Source: Clostridiaceae bacterium M8S5
GTDB lineage: Bacteria; Bacillota; Clostridia; Tissierellales; MCWD3
NCBI GenBank assembly: GCA_029227815.1
Contig: CP118523.1
Coordinates: forward strand, 2,852,001-2,916,000
Reading direction: 5' to 3'
DNA length: 64,000 nucleotides
Shown: piece by piece, positions 1 through 8,692 of the stretch
Layout: the number at the start of each line of letters is the position of its first letter
Position numbering within the stretch: the first letter of the stretch is position 1
The notes under the pieces: model-generated
The model's database searches: none
What the model was told of the DNA's origin: nothing
What the model saw: only the letters and a program-made list of their open reading frames with translations
Translations under genes and position numbers: made by a program

Positions 1-273
1 AGTTACAGGAATATTCATAATTGTCTCATCATCTTTTTTTAATAGTATCTTATTTACATTCCCTGCTCTTATGACTTCTTTTACACTATCTATTACCGTG
101 TCCACTGTTTTGTTTACCTTATCTTTGCAACACTTATTTTTGCCTAAATCTTCGATGTGTATTAACGCTTCTACTAAATCACCCTCATACTTTTCTAGAA
201 TTTCCTTTGCTTCTTTGTAGGATATATCCGCTCTTTCTCTTAGAGCATCAATTTTTTCTAAACTGATATTCAT
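1..273 (-). CDS. DUF4342 family protein, C-terminus beyond window edge
   Basis: The reading frame starts at ATG (273) behind a GGAGG site and stays open for 91 codons to the window edge, so the 3' end is missing. The first 45 residues (MNISLEKIDALRERADISYK...) form a UBA-like helical module of the kind found at the N-terminus of DUF4342 proteins and EF-Ts: a conserved 'R...ISYKEAKEILEKYEGDLVEALIHIED' pattern spread over residues 12-43. A Cys-Cys-Lys follows, then a segment that should lead into the small DUF4342 domain. The cellular role of this family is not established. It sits downstream of recO but may be a separate unit, with about 60 bases between them. Confidence 0.75.
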   Translation of the reverse strand, partial: MNISLEKIDALRERADISYKEAKEILEKYEGDLVEALIHIEDLGKNKCCKDKVNKTVDTVIDSVKEVIRAGNVNKILLKKDDETIMNIPVT

Positions 274-333
274 CTTACCCCTCCTTATTTATATTATTAT
301 ATTTTTAGTCATCTATATTTGTTATACTATTAA

Positions 334-1077
334 TTATGATATGAAATCGAGAAATTTTAGTGCATTAAAGTCTTTTTTATCTACGTAATATTCTATATAT
401 TTTCTTGTTAATTTTTGTAATTCTTTAAGCTCACCATAGTCTAACTTAATCTTGTCTAACTCATCTAATCTAGAATACATTAATAGCCTTAAACCTTCTG
501 CAAGATTCTTATCAAGCATGAAATCATACGAATTATAGCTTTTGCATACATCGCAAAGAACTCCACCACTCTTAGAACTAAACACCGCTTCTCCTATAAC
601 TTCTTTACCACATTCACAACATCTCTTTGTATTAGGTTTGTAGCCTATAAAGCTCATATGCTTTAATTCAAATGCAAGTATTATTTTTATATATCCCTCT
701 GTAGTTTTTGATAAAACTTCTAGTGTTTTTAATAGTAAGTTATATACTTTAATATTTTGTTCGTTTATTGGAACTGATGCATCTACTAATTGTAATACGT
801 ACATTGCATATGTTAGTCTGTCCAAATCTTCTCTTACACTAGAATATGTTTTAATCATATCGCCTTGGTTAATTGTATGCATATTTCTACCACGATAAAC
901 CACAAAATTACTTACAGTTAGTAATTGTGTGCTAGAAAACAATTTGTTTTTCTGTTTTCTAGCACCTTTTGCTATTCCTTGTATTTTTCCATTTTCTTTA
1001 GTGAAAATGGTCAATATCTTATCACTTTCACTATATTTTGTTTCTTTTAATACTACCCCCTCTAATTTAAGTAGCAT
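334..1077 (-). CDS. recO: DNA repair protein RecO
   Basis: 247 residues, the usual RecO size. RecO loads RecA onto SSB-coated single-stranded DNA in the RecFOR pathway and anneals strands. The N-terminal OB-fold is visible in residues 1-80 (LEGVVLKETKYSESDKILTI), followed by the helical domain and a zinc-finger-like cluster with Cys at about 153/156 (CCEC) and 175/178 (CDVC). The start is ATG behind GAGGTG. It lies downstream of era and yqzL, the conserved Firmicute order era-yqzL-recO, and is probably co-transcribed with them. Confidence 0.95.
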   Translation of the reverse strand: MLLKLEGVVLKETKYSESDKILTIFTKENGKIQGIAKGARKQKNKLFSSTQLLTVSNFVVYRGRNMHTINQGDMIKTYSSVREDLDRLTYAMYVLQLVDASVPINEQNIKVYNLLLKTLEVLSKTTEGYIKIILAFELKHMSFIGYKPNTKRCCECGKEVIGEAVFSSKSGGVLCDVCKSYNSYDFMLDKNLAEGLRLLMYSRLDELDKIKLDYGELKELQKLTRKYIEYYVDKKDFNALKFLDFIS

Positions 1078-1096
1078 AATACACCTCTATTATATT

Positions 1097-1204
1097 CTAG
1101 ATTTGATTAATATCTTCGTTGTATTTCAGTGTTTCTTTGTAATCAATATATACATCTATTCTTCCTGTTTTCTCAAATAACTTCCACATAATATCTTGTA
1201 GCAT
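1097..1204 (-). CDS. yqzL: YqzL family small protein (35 aa)
   Basis: A 35-codon frame starting at ATG (1204) behind a strong AGGAGGAG site and ending in TAG. The product starts MLQDIMWKLFEKTGRIDVY. The 'M.W K.F..TG.ID.Y..YKE' pattern is that of YqzL, the tiny protein encoded between era and recO in Bacillus and other Firmicutes, and the gene sits in exactly that position (20 bases before recO). Its function is unknown. The case rests on the pattern, the ribosome binding site and the synteny. Confidence 0.8.
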   Translation of the reverse strand: MLQDIMWKLFEKTGRIDVYIDYKETLKYNEDINQI

Positions 1205-1314
1205 ATAAACTCCTCCTAATTTTAACTTGTACTTATAGATAGTTTGCTACTAAGAAGTTCAATTATTCTATGTAAAAAGTGTTATTTGTGGAATCAAATT
1301 ATTCTAATTTTATT

Positions 1315-2202
1315 TTACTTATAACCCATTCTTTTTATTAAGCTCTCTTTGTCACGCCAATTCTTCTTTACTTTGACCCAAAGTTCTAAGAAAACTTTGC
1401 TACCAAGTAATCTTTCAATCTCCATCCGAGATGCTTTTCCGATACCTTTTAACTTCCTACCATTTTTCCCTATTATGATGCCTTTGTGTGAGTCTCTCTC
1501 ACAATAAATTGTTGCACTTACATCTACTATTTCTTTATTATTTCTACTCTTCATCTTTTCTATCTCAACAGCTATACCATGTGGTATCTCTTGGTCTAAG
1601 TAATGCAGAGCTTTTTCTCTTATTATTTCTGCTGCTATAAATCTTTCTGGTTGATCTGTTATCATGTCGCCCGGGAAATATTGTGGACCTTCTGGCAGAT
1701 GTTTTTTTATTCTATTTAATAGTCTATTAACATTTATATCTTTCAATGCAGATATTGGCACTATATCTTCAAATATACCAAATTCTTCGTATTGCATAGC
1801 TATATTAGCTAAACTAGCTTTATTTAGTTTATCCATCTTATTTATTACTAGTATTTTTTTAGCTTTTATTTTTTTTAATTCTTCTAGTATATATTTATCT
1901 CCTGCTCCTAGCTTTAAGCTCTCATCTACTAGCCACAGTATTATATCTACTCCCGCAAATGTACTCTTTACTGCGTCCATCATATAGTTACCTAATTTAT
2001 TCTTAGGTTTGTGTATACCAGGTGTATCTAAAAATACTATTTGGCATTCATCTTCTGTATGAATACACTGTATCTTGTTTCTTGTTGTCTGCGGTTTATC
2101 TGATATTATGGATAGTTTTTCTCCTATAATATTATTTAGCAATGTTGATTTACCAACATTAGGTCTACCTATTATTGTTACGAATCCTGATTTATATTTC
2201 AT
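1315..2202 (-). CDS. era: GTPase Era
   Basis: 295 residues. Era binds the 3' end of 16S rRNA and assists 30S subunit maturation. The Walker A/G1 motif GRPNVGKST is at residues 12-20, the G3 motif DTPG near 59 and the G4 motif NKMD near 121. The C-terminal KH domain carries the GKNGRKLKGIG signature near 245. The start is ATG behind AGGAGG. It follows cdd by 9 bases, so cdd-era is one transcript, with yqzL-recO downstream. ybeY, another 16S maturation factor, is in the same block. Confidence 0.97.
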   Translation of the reverse strand: MKYKSGFVTIIGRPNVGKSTLLNNIIGEKLSIISDKPQTTRNKIQCIHTEDECQIVFLDTPGIHKPKNKLGNYMMDAVKSTFAGVDIILWLVDESLKLGAGDKYILEELKKIKAKKILVINKMDKLNKASLANIAMQYEEFGIFEDIVPISALKDINVNRLLNRIKKHLPEGPQYFPGDMITDQPERFIAAEIIREKALHYLDQEIPHGIAVEIEKMKSRNNKEIVDVSATIYCERDSHKGIIIGKNGRKLKGIGKASRMEIERLLGSKVFLELWVKVKKNWRDKESLIKRMGYK

Positions 2203-2211
2203 TTGTTCCTC

Positions 2212-2607
2212 CTATACGTTTTGTAAGTCCTCTGGCCCAAAGCTATATGGTAATAGCTCCTCTAATGTATGCTCTTTGTATTCGTTTTCTGATTTTACAA
2301 CTATAACCTTCATGTCTTTAGAAAATTCTCTCATAACCTGTCTACATACTCCACATGGATATGAATACTCTGAATCTCCACACACGGCTATAGCTTCAAA
2401 TTCTCTTTCTCCTTCACTTACAGCCTTACTTATTGCTGTTCTCTCTGCACAAATTGTAGGACTATATGATGCATACTCTATATTACAACCTGTATATACC
2501 TTACCACTTTTCCCTAATAAGGCACTGCCAACTTTAAATTTTGAATAAGGAGCATATGACAGTTTTTTTGCTTCTATAGCCTTTTTAACCAATTCATTTA
2601 TATCCAT
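2212..2607 (-). CDS. cdd: Cytidine deaminase
   Basis: 131 residues, the length of homotetrameric zinc cytidine deaminases. The enzyme converts cytidine/deoxycytidine to uridine/deoxyuridine in pyrimidine salvage. Zinc ligands are Cys53 in the T-I-C-A-E motif, with the catalytic Glu55, and the PCGVC pair (Cys85, Cys88). The substrate-binding segment CNIEYASY is at residues 41-48. Position upstream of era matches the Bacillus order, although dgkA, often between ybeY and cdd, is absent here. Confidence 0.95.
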   Translation of the reverse strand: MDINELVKKAIEAKKLSYAPYSKFKVGSALLGKSGKVYTGCNIEYASYSPTICAERTAISKAVSEGEREFEAIAVCGDSEYSYPCGVCRQVMREFSKDMKVIVVKSENEYKEHTLEELLPYSFGPEDLQNV

Positions 2608-2646
2608 TGTCTACACCTGCTTTCATCCATTGTGCTAATTAGTTCA

Positions 2647-3729
2647 TTAATTGTTAGTATCAAATTTTACTATAGGCTTTGCCTCAACTACTTGAATCCA
2701 AGTCACTCCAGGATTAAGTATAATTTCTTTGCCATCTTCATCAAAGTATTTTGTTTTTGCTTTTCTATCACTCTTTTTCCAAGTAATATTTATTCCCTTT
2801 CCATTTGTTATATAATAACCTGAGCCTTTTCCTACTGTAGCAATACTCAATCTACCATAGCTATCTATTGCTTTTGTACTAGCTTTTTGGACTATTATGT
2901 TTTTGGCTACTATAGGAGCTTTATTAGTCTCATCTATGTGTTGTTTACCATCCTTATATCTATTATATACCTTATTCTTGCTATCGTATATGTATTTAGT
3001 AGTATTTTTAAGTTTATAGTCTATAAACACTTCTTTTGCACTAAAAGACGTATCTGTTATTATATCTATATCTTCATTGTTAAATAAAAATGGTGTGAAG
3101 TTTGCTGTTTCTCTATATTTCCTTCTTTTTTGTTCCTTTCTTATCTTTTCCATACTTGTATAAAGTGTATGTTCGTTTTTCTTACCTGTTTTATAGTTTC
3201 TATAAAAAGCTCCACTGTATAGTCCATCTATATCTGCAACTTTTAATTTCTTTACATCTGCTTTTGCTTGCTCACTACCACCACATCTAACGTATAGTGG
3301 GTCATATTCAAGAGCTGCACTTATAAAATATGGTCTCGCACTTCTCACTGATCCTATCACTTTAGGCTCGTTTACTAAAAACACACCCAAATATCTCGTT
3401 ATACGTCCTTCAACCAACATCTCATAGGCAATTTCAGCTTGACTTAATCCTGCTTGCCACCTAGCTGCCCTATGGTTATCAAACATTACTGTAACAGGTC
3501 TTCTATTTATTTTTTCCTCTGGTACAATTATACCACTCAACGGAGATTTAACACCTTCTACAACTATTTTTTCTGGCTCTTGTTGTTCTGGTTTCTCCTC
3601 TGGGCTTTGTTTTACTTCTTTTTGTTGTACTGGTATTTCATTATTATCAACCACATCTTTGTCACTTCCACAACCTATTACTGTAATCATTAGACTTAAA
3701 ATCATTGCTATACATAAAAATCTTTTCAT
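2647..3729 (-). CDS. DUF3048 domain-containing lipoprotein (YerB-like)
   Basis: 360 residues with a lipoprotein signal: positive MKRF, a hydrophobic stretch and the lipobox VIGC at residues 17-20. A Glu/Pro/Gln-rich linker follows (about 25-60), typical for tethering to the outer face of the membrane. The rest has the two-part DUF3048 pattern, with the motif NRRPVTVMFDNH near 75-86, GSVRSARPYF near 126 and GVTWIQVV near the end. The family includes B. subtilis YerB; its biochemical role is unknown. A GGGGG site precedes the ATG. The gene lies between cdd and the CNNM-type protein. Confidence 0.85.
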   Translation of the reverse strand: MKRFLCIAMILSLMITVIGCGSDKDVVDNNEIPVQQKEVKQSPEEKPEQQEPEKIVVEGVKSPLSGIIVPEEKINRRPVTVMFDNHRAARWQAGLSQAEIAYEMLVEGRITRYLGVFLVNEPKVIGSVRSARPYFISAALEYDPLYVRCGGSEQAKADVKKLKVADIDGLYSGAFYRNYKTGKKNEHTLYTSMEKIRKEQKRRKYRETANFTPFLFNNEDIDIITDTSFSAKEVFIDYKLKNTTKYIYDSKNKVYNRYKDGKQHIDETNKAPIVAKNIIVQKASTKAIDSYGRLSIATVGKGSGYYITNGKGINITWKKSDRKAKTKYFDEDGKEIILNPGVTWIQVVEAKPIVKFDTNN

Positions 3730-3750
3730 TATGTAACCCCCATTTATTTT

Positions 3751-5019
3751 TTACACTTTTGCCTTTATTACTTCTACCTCAACATTCAATATCCTTCTTT
3801 TATTGACTTTTAACACAGACATAACTAAATCTTTATATTTAATTTTATCACCAATTACCGCTACTCTACCTAGAGAGTTAAATATATAACCTCCTAATGA
3901 GTCAAAATCTTCATATGGCAAATCTACGTTAAAGGCTTCATTAAAGTCCTCTAGTTCTATGTCTGCTTTTACATTATATCTGTTATCTCCTATTTTTTCT
4001 ATTATATTTTCTTCTGCATCGTATTCATCCAGTATATCTCCTACTATTTCTTCTATTATATCTTCTATAGTTACTAAGCCTTCTGTTGCACCATATTCAT
4101 CAAGTATTATAGCCATATGGACTTGCTGTGTTTGCATTTCTTTTAAAAGCTCTCCTATTTTCTTTGTTTGAGGAACATAGTATGCTCCTCTCATAAGCTC
4201 TTTTACTGATGCTTCATTTATATCAAGCTCATTATCAAAAGCAAATGGCAATATATCCTTGGCATATAATAAACCTACTATATTGTCGATACTATTTTCA
4301 AATATAGGAATTCTAGAATGTCCGTTTTCTATAATTATTGATAGTGCTTTTTTTAGATTACTTTTTATTGATACTGCTATTATGTCTACTCTAGGCACCA
4401 TCACATTTGTGACATCTGTATCATCTATCTCAAAAACGCCTTCTATCATCATTCTCTCATGATGCTCAAGTATACCTTCTTCTTCTCCTACATTTACTAT
4501 GGATTTTATCTCTTCTTCAGTTATGAATGCTACGTTTTTACTAGTCTCTCCGCCTAATAACTTGATAATTGCATTTGTAAAGCCAGTCAATATATGAAGT
4601 AATGGTTTAAACACCTTCACTAATATATCCAACATTTTACCTAGCTTTGTAATTATCTTCTCCGGGTTTTGAGTAGCAAATGTTTTAGGTGTTATTTCTC
4701 CAAATACGACTATCAACACAGTCATTATAACAGTTGAAATAACTATTGACCCATCTTTTTTGAAAAACTTTAACGTAAGCTCTGTTACTATAGCTGTAGC
4801 TGCAACATTTACTACATTATTTCCTATCAATATTACTGATAATACTGAATTTATTTGCTGTTTTAATTTCTTTATCAACTCTCCTTTACGTGCATCTTTT
4901 TCTTTTATATTTCTTATATTCGTTGGTTTTATTGCTGTTAATGCAGTTTCTGCACTTGAAAATACAGATGACAGATAAAGAAGTACTATTAATGCTACAA
5001 TTTTAAAATAAAAAGCCAT
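3751..5019 (-). CDS. CNNM/HlyC-CorC family membrane protein (DUF21-CBS-CorC)
   Basis: 422 residues. Domains in order: DUF21 transmembrane region (about 1-190, including SSAETALTAI near 21-30 and GEITPKTFA near 107), a CBS pair (about 205-330, with MVPRVDI and LDEYGATEGLVTIEDIIEEIVGDI), and a C-terminal CorC_HlyC domain (about 345-415). Members are linked to Mg2+/Co2+ export and have been annotated 'hemolysin'; B. subtilis YhdP/YugS are relatives. ATG at 5019 has a GGAGG site 8 bases away. A perfect palindrome lies just upstream of that site. Confidence 0.9.
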   Translation of the reverse strand: MAFYFKIVALIVLLYLSSVFSSAETALTAIKPTNIRNIKEKDARKGELIKKLKQQINSVLSVILIGNNVVNVAATAIVTELTLKFFKKDGSIVISTVIMTVLIVVFGEITPKTFATQNPEKIITKLGKMLDILVKVFKPLLHILTGFTNAIIKLLGGETSKNVAFITEEEIKSIVNVGEEEGILEHHERMMIEGVFEIDDTDVTNVMVPRVDIIAVSIKSNLKKALSIIIENGHSRIPIFENSIDNIVGLLYAKDILPFAFDNELDINEASVKELMRGAYYVPQTKKIGELLKEMQTQQVHMAIILDEYGATEGLVTIEDIIEEIVGDILDEYDAEENIIEKIGDNRYNVKADIELEDFNEAFNVDLPYEDFDSLGGYIFNSLGRVAVIGDKIKYKDLVMSVLKVNKRRILNVEVEVIKAKV

Positions 5020-5032
5020 GCAATTAGCCTCC

Positions 5033-5054
5033 TATAAATAGTTAACTATTTATA
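5033..5054. promoter_or_regulatory. 22-bp perfect palindrome abutting the CNNM gene's ribosome binding site
   Basis: The sequence reads TATAAATAGTT followed by its exact complement, with no spacer. It ends one base before the GGAGG of the downstream minus-strand gene. It could be an operator, or a hairpin that affects ribosome access. No T-run follows, so it is not a standard terminator. Confidence 0.4.
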
Positions 5055-5086
5055 TGTTTCCCAATTACATGACAAACTTGTATGTT

Positions 5087-5551
5087 TTATTTATCGCTTT
5101 TAAATATTTTAAGGTTTTTCATAACATCTTTTTCTTTTTGTCTCATAATTTCTTTTTCAGTTTCAGTCATATGATCATATCCTAAAAGATGAAACATACT
5201 ATGAGCAGTTAAATACATCAACTCTCTTTTTATTGAATGTCCTAATTCTTTAGCTTGTGCTATTCCTTTTTCAACTGATATAACTATGTCACCTAACATG
5301 CTTTCTTGTCCTTCTATGAATATGCTATCATCTTCAATAGGAAACGATAATACATCAGTATAGCTATCTTTATTTCTATACATCTTGTTAAGTGTTTTTA
5401 TTTCTTCATTGTCTACAAAAGATACACTTACTTCATAATCAGTGTTTCCTCTCTCAAGCATTAGGCACTCGCTAACTACTTTTTTTATATCTTCTATTAT
5501 CTCCTGTGAAATCTCTATTTTCTCTTGTCTATTGTCTATCAGTAGTTGCAT
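5087..5551 (-). CDS. ybeY: Endoribonuclease YbeY
   Basis: 154 residues. YbeY is a zinc-dependent RNase needed for 16S rRNA 3' end maturation and 70S quality control. The metal-binding motif H-S-M-F-H-L-L-G-Y-D-H places the three His at 117, 121 and 127. The start ATG is preceded by GGAGG at a longer than usual spacing of 12 bases. It is directly downstream of pgpH (5-base gap), the order found in most Firmicutes (phoH-pgpH-ybeY-era). Confidence 0.97.
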   Translation of the reverse strand: MQLLIDNRQEKIEISQEIIEDIKKVVSECLMLERGNTDYEVSVSFVDNEEIKTLNKMYRNKDSYTDVLSFPIEDDSIFIEGQESMLGDIVISVEKGIAQAKELGHSIKRELMYLTAHSMFHLLGYDHMTETEKEIMRQKEKDVMKNLKIFKSDK

Positions 5552-5556
5552 ATTAT

Positions 5557-7656
5557 TTATATGCCTCCTTTTATTTCATCAATGTTTAATTTAGGATATT
5601 CGATTCTTTCATGGAATATACCAAGTAATATTATTGTAAATTTATTTGCTATTATATCCAAATCTTTAAAGGTCAATTCACTTTCATCAAGCTGTCCATC
5701 TTCTAACTTTGCTTTGATTATCTTTTTAATTAAACTTTCTATTTTAACCTTTGTAGGCTCTTGTATTGATCTTACTGCTGCCTCTACTGAATCAGCTAGC
5801 ATTATTATGGCTGCTTCTTTAGTCTGTGGCTTAGGTCCAGGATATCTAAAATCTTCTTCTCTTACAGACTCACTTTTCTCACTATTTAACGCCTTGTGAT
5901 AGAAAAATGCTACTAATGTTCTACCATGATGCTGTCTTATTATATCCTCTATGAATTTTGGTAGCTTATATTTTTTAGCCATTTCTACACCATCTTTTAC
6001 ATGATTTAATATGACTATAGTGCTAAGATTAGCCTTTAATTTATCATGTGGATTAGCAGAATTAAACTGGTTTTCTTTAAAGAAATATGGTCTTTTCAAC
6101 TTCCCTATATCATGATAATATGATCCAACTCTAGCAAGCAACGCATTGGCATTTATAGCCTCTGCTGCTGATTCACTAAGATTACCTACTACTATACTGT
6201 GATGATAAGTTCCTGGAGCTTCTAATAGTAATCTTTTCATTATTGGAGTATTTGGGTTAGATAAATCTAATAGCTTTTGTGGTGTAATTATACCAAATAC
6301 ACTCTCCCAAAGTGGCAGTGAACCTACTGTAATAACACTACACATAACTCCATTTAATATACCAAAGATACTTTGTTGTACTATTAAATATGCACCTTCA
6401 TCCAAAATCAATCCTATAGACACCGACATGAATACATTTACTAATCCTACTACTAGTCCCACTACAAATATTTTGTATCTGTGATTAGCCTCTTTTCCAC
6501 CTATTGCTCCAACTAAACCACTCAGCATATACAACACTATAATACTTGGTGATGCATTTGTGATATAAGCTAGTTGTATTACCATTATTAAATTAATGAA
6601 AATTGATACTTTTTCATCTAGTAGTATCGTTATAAGCATTGTTGCTGTCGCTATAGGCACTAAATATGTTGATACATCACTAACGCTCTTTCCTAACAAA
6701 AGTATAACTATGACTATTAGCATAACCATAAATAATAGCTTAGGGTTATATAATAGCTTCCTATTTAAATAATATAGGTATACTATAAAGCTACATACTA
6801 TCAGTACTGCCAGTAATATTAACCCTATTTTAGGCTTATATTCTTTCATATTTTTTTCTTTTAAGAGACCGCTTTCTCTTAATAGTGCGATGTGCCTTTT
6901 TTTAAATTCTTCACCTTTTAATATTATAACTTGTCCTTTTTTTATTTTTATGTCTTCTATCTGCTTTGCTACAGCCTCTTTTGCTTCTTTTGTCTGCTTT
7001 ATATCTAGAAACATATTTGGTTTTAAAAAATTGACTATTATTTCTCTGCCTATTCTTTTATTTGAATCTTTAAGATCTTCTATTTTATCAAAGTTTTCAA
7101 TTAGTACTTGTTTACTTTCTTCTAAATCTTTTTCTTTTATTCCCTTTGCCATAACCTGAAAAATGATATCACCTATATAACTTTGTAATTTATCCAGATC
7201 TGATTTTTTAGTTGTCAATAATATACTAAAGTCATTATCACTCAATTCTATATCTGCTTCTCTTTTTAACAATTCCTTTTGAAGAATCTTATTTTCGTCT
7301 TGCGAGTTTCTTATCATCTGTATAATATCAAAAAAGTTATTTATCTTTGTTTTAACATTAACTTGCACTGATAAATCAAATTTGTATATTGGCTCTACTT
7401 TGTCCATTGATTGTTCTCTAAGTCTGTTAGTTTCAATTTTATCTACTATATCTTTATTAGTTACAATATCTTGCCTAGCTACATCTCCTACTTCTGCTGA
7501 TATTTTATTTGTAGTCATGTTAAATATAAAAATCCCTGATAACACAATAGTAAAGCATACAAAAAGTAATATTTGTTTAATCAATCTTCTTTTTAAAAAT
7601 CTATTTACTTTAGTGCTTTTTAATCTTTTCCTAATATTATGCTTTTTAAAAAGCAT
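5557..7656 (-). CDS. pgpH: 7TM-HD family c-di-AMP phosphodiesterase PgpH (YqfF)
   Basis: 699 residues from ATG at 7656. An upstream in-frame TTG (7671) lacks a properly spaced site, whereas GGGTGG precedes the ATG. Layout: N-terminal transmembrane anchor (about 20-45), a large extracytoplasmic 7TM-HD extracellular domain (about 50-280), seven transmembrane helices (about 280-460) and a cytoplasmic HD domain with YHHSIVVGN and the metal motif YYHDIGK. Listeria PgpH hydrolyses cyclic di-AMP, and the architecture is the same. Transcribed after phoH and before ybeY. Confidence 0.93.
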   Translation of the reverse strand: MLFKKHNIRKRLKSTKVNRFLKRRLIKQILLFVCFTIVLSGIFIFNMTTNKISAEVGDVARQDIVTNKDIVDKIETNRLREQSMDKVEPIYKFDLSVQVNVKTKINNFFDIIQMIRNSQDENKILQKELLKREADIELSDNDFSILLTTKKSDLDKLQSYIGDIIFQVMAKGIKEKDLEESKQVLIENFDKIEDLKDSNKRIGREIIVNFLKPNMFLDIKQTKEAKEAVAKQIEDIKIKKGQVIILKGEEFKKRHIALLRESGLLKEKNMKEYKPKIGLILLAVLIVCSFIVYLYYLNRKLLYNPKLLFMVMLIVIVILLLGKSVSDVSTYLVPIATATMLITILLDEKVSIFINLIMVIQLAYITNASPSIIVLYMLSGLVGAIGGKEANHRYKIFVVGLVVGLVNVFMSVSIGLILDEGAYLIVQQSIFGILNGVMCSVITVGSLPLWESVFGIITPQKLLDLSNPNTPIMKRLLLEAPGTYHHSIVVGNLSESAAEAINANALLARVGSYYHDIGKLKRPYFFKENQFNSANPHDKLKANLSTIVILNHVKDGVEMAKKYKLPKFIEDIIRQHHGRTLVAFFYHKALNSEKSESVREEDFRYPGPKPQTKEAAIIMLADSVEAAVRSIQEPTKVKIESLIKKIIKAKLEDGQLDESELTFKDLDIIANKFTIILLGIFHERIEYPKLNIDEIKGGI

Positions 7657-7684
7657 GTTTCCACCCCACAAGCCTCATCACATA

Positions 7685-8656
7685 TTATTTTTGTTTATCT
7701 TCAAATTTTTCGTATGCTTCTATTATTCTTTTAACCAGTTGATGTCTCACTACGTCACTTTTTGATAATGTTATAAAATCTATTCCCTCTACACCTTTTA
7801 ATATCTTCGTTATTTGTTTAAGTCCTGATGTTTTGCCATTTGGTAAATCTATCTGTGTTATATCTCCTGTAATTACTGCTTTTGAGCCAAATCCTAATCT
7901 TGTTAAGAACATCTTCATTTGCTCAGATGTTGTATTTTGTGCTTCATCTAATATTACAAACGCCGAATCAAGTGTTCTACCTCTCATATATGCTAGAGGA
8001 GCAATCTCTATAGATCCTCTTTCTTTGTGCTTTGCAAAAGCTTCTCCTCCTAAAACATCAAACAGTGCATCGTTTAGTGGTCTTAAATATGGATCAACTT
8101 TATCCTGCAAATCACCAGGTAAAAAACCCAATTTTTCTCCTGCTTCTACTGCTGGTCTAGTAAGAATGATTCTACTTACTTCTTTATTCTTAAATGCATT
8201 TACTGCCATAGCTACTGCAAGATATGTTTTACCAGTTCCTGCAGGCCCTATGCTAAACACTACATCCTTATTTTTCATAGCTTCTATATATCTTTTTTGC
8301 CCTATTGTTTTAGGTTTTATCTGTTTTCCCGAATAAGTGGTACACATGACATCATTTATTAGTTCTTTTACTAAGTCACCATTTCCCTCCTGAACTAGCT
8401 GTATAGTATATGCTAATTCTTGATCTGTTAATGTTTTTTTATTTTTAATTATATCAACTAGCTTTGATATTAATATTCCAACAGCATTAACATTTTCTTT
8501 GTTCCCTATTATTATTATGTCATTTTCTCTATATGCTATGTCTACATCGAATTCTTTCTCTATCGTTTTTACATTACTATCTAAATCTCCAAAGAGTTCT
8601 CTTGAATAATCCTCTTCGCTTATCTTAATCCTTTTCTCAACTACTTCTTTATTCAA
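7685..8656 (-). CDS. phoH: PhoH family ATPase
   Basis: 323 residues from TTG at 8656, preferred because GGAGG sits 8 bases before it; the ATG at 8671 overlaps that GGAGG and has no site of its own. Walker A is GPAGTGKT (about 137-144) and Walker B is VILDEAQN (about 238-245). The N-terminal KH-like/PhoH-N part covers roughly the first 100 residues. PhoH proteins are cytoplasmic P-loop ATPases linked to RNA metabolism; the precise role is unclear. The order yqfD-phoH-pgpH-ybeY is conserved. Confidence 0.93.
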   Translation of the reverse strand: MNKEVVEKRIKISEEDYSRELFGDLDSNVKTIEKEFDVDIAYRENDIIIIGNKENVNAVGILISKLVDIIKNKKTLTDQELAYTIQLVQEGNGDLVKELINDVMCTTYSGKQIKPKTIGQKRYIEAMKNKDVVFSIGPAGTGKTYLAVAMAVNAFKNKEVSRIILTRPAVEAGEKLGFLPGDLQDKVDPYLRPLNDALFDVLGGEAFAKHKERGSIEIAPLAYMRGRTLDSAFVILDEAQNTTSEQMKMFLTRLGFGSKAVITGDITQIDLPNGKTSGLKQITKILKGVEGIDFITLSKSDVVRHQLVKRIIEAYEKFEDKQK

Positions 8657-8692
8657 ATTATAATCCTCCATTCTGACTATTAGGGTACATTG

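Noticed and set aside
929..1180. Plus-strand ORF overlapping recO and yqzL
   Set aside because: Antisense shadow of recO. The same holds for the many other plus-strand frames opposite minus-strand genes, such as those at 12061-12450, 28117-28401 and 34710-34946.
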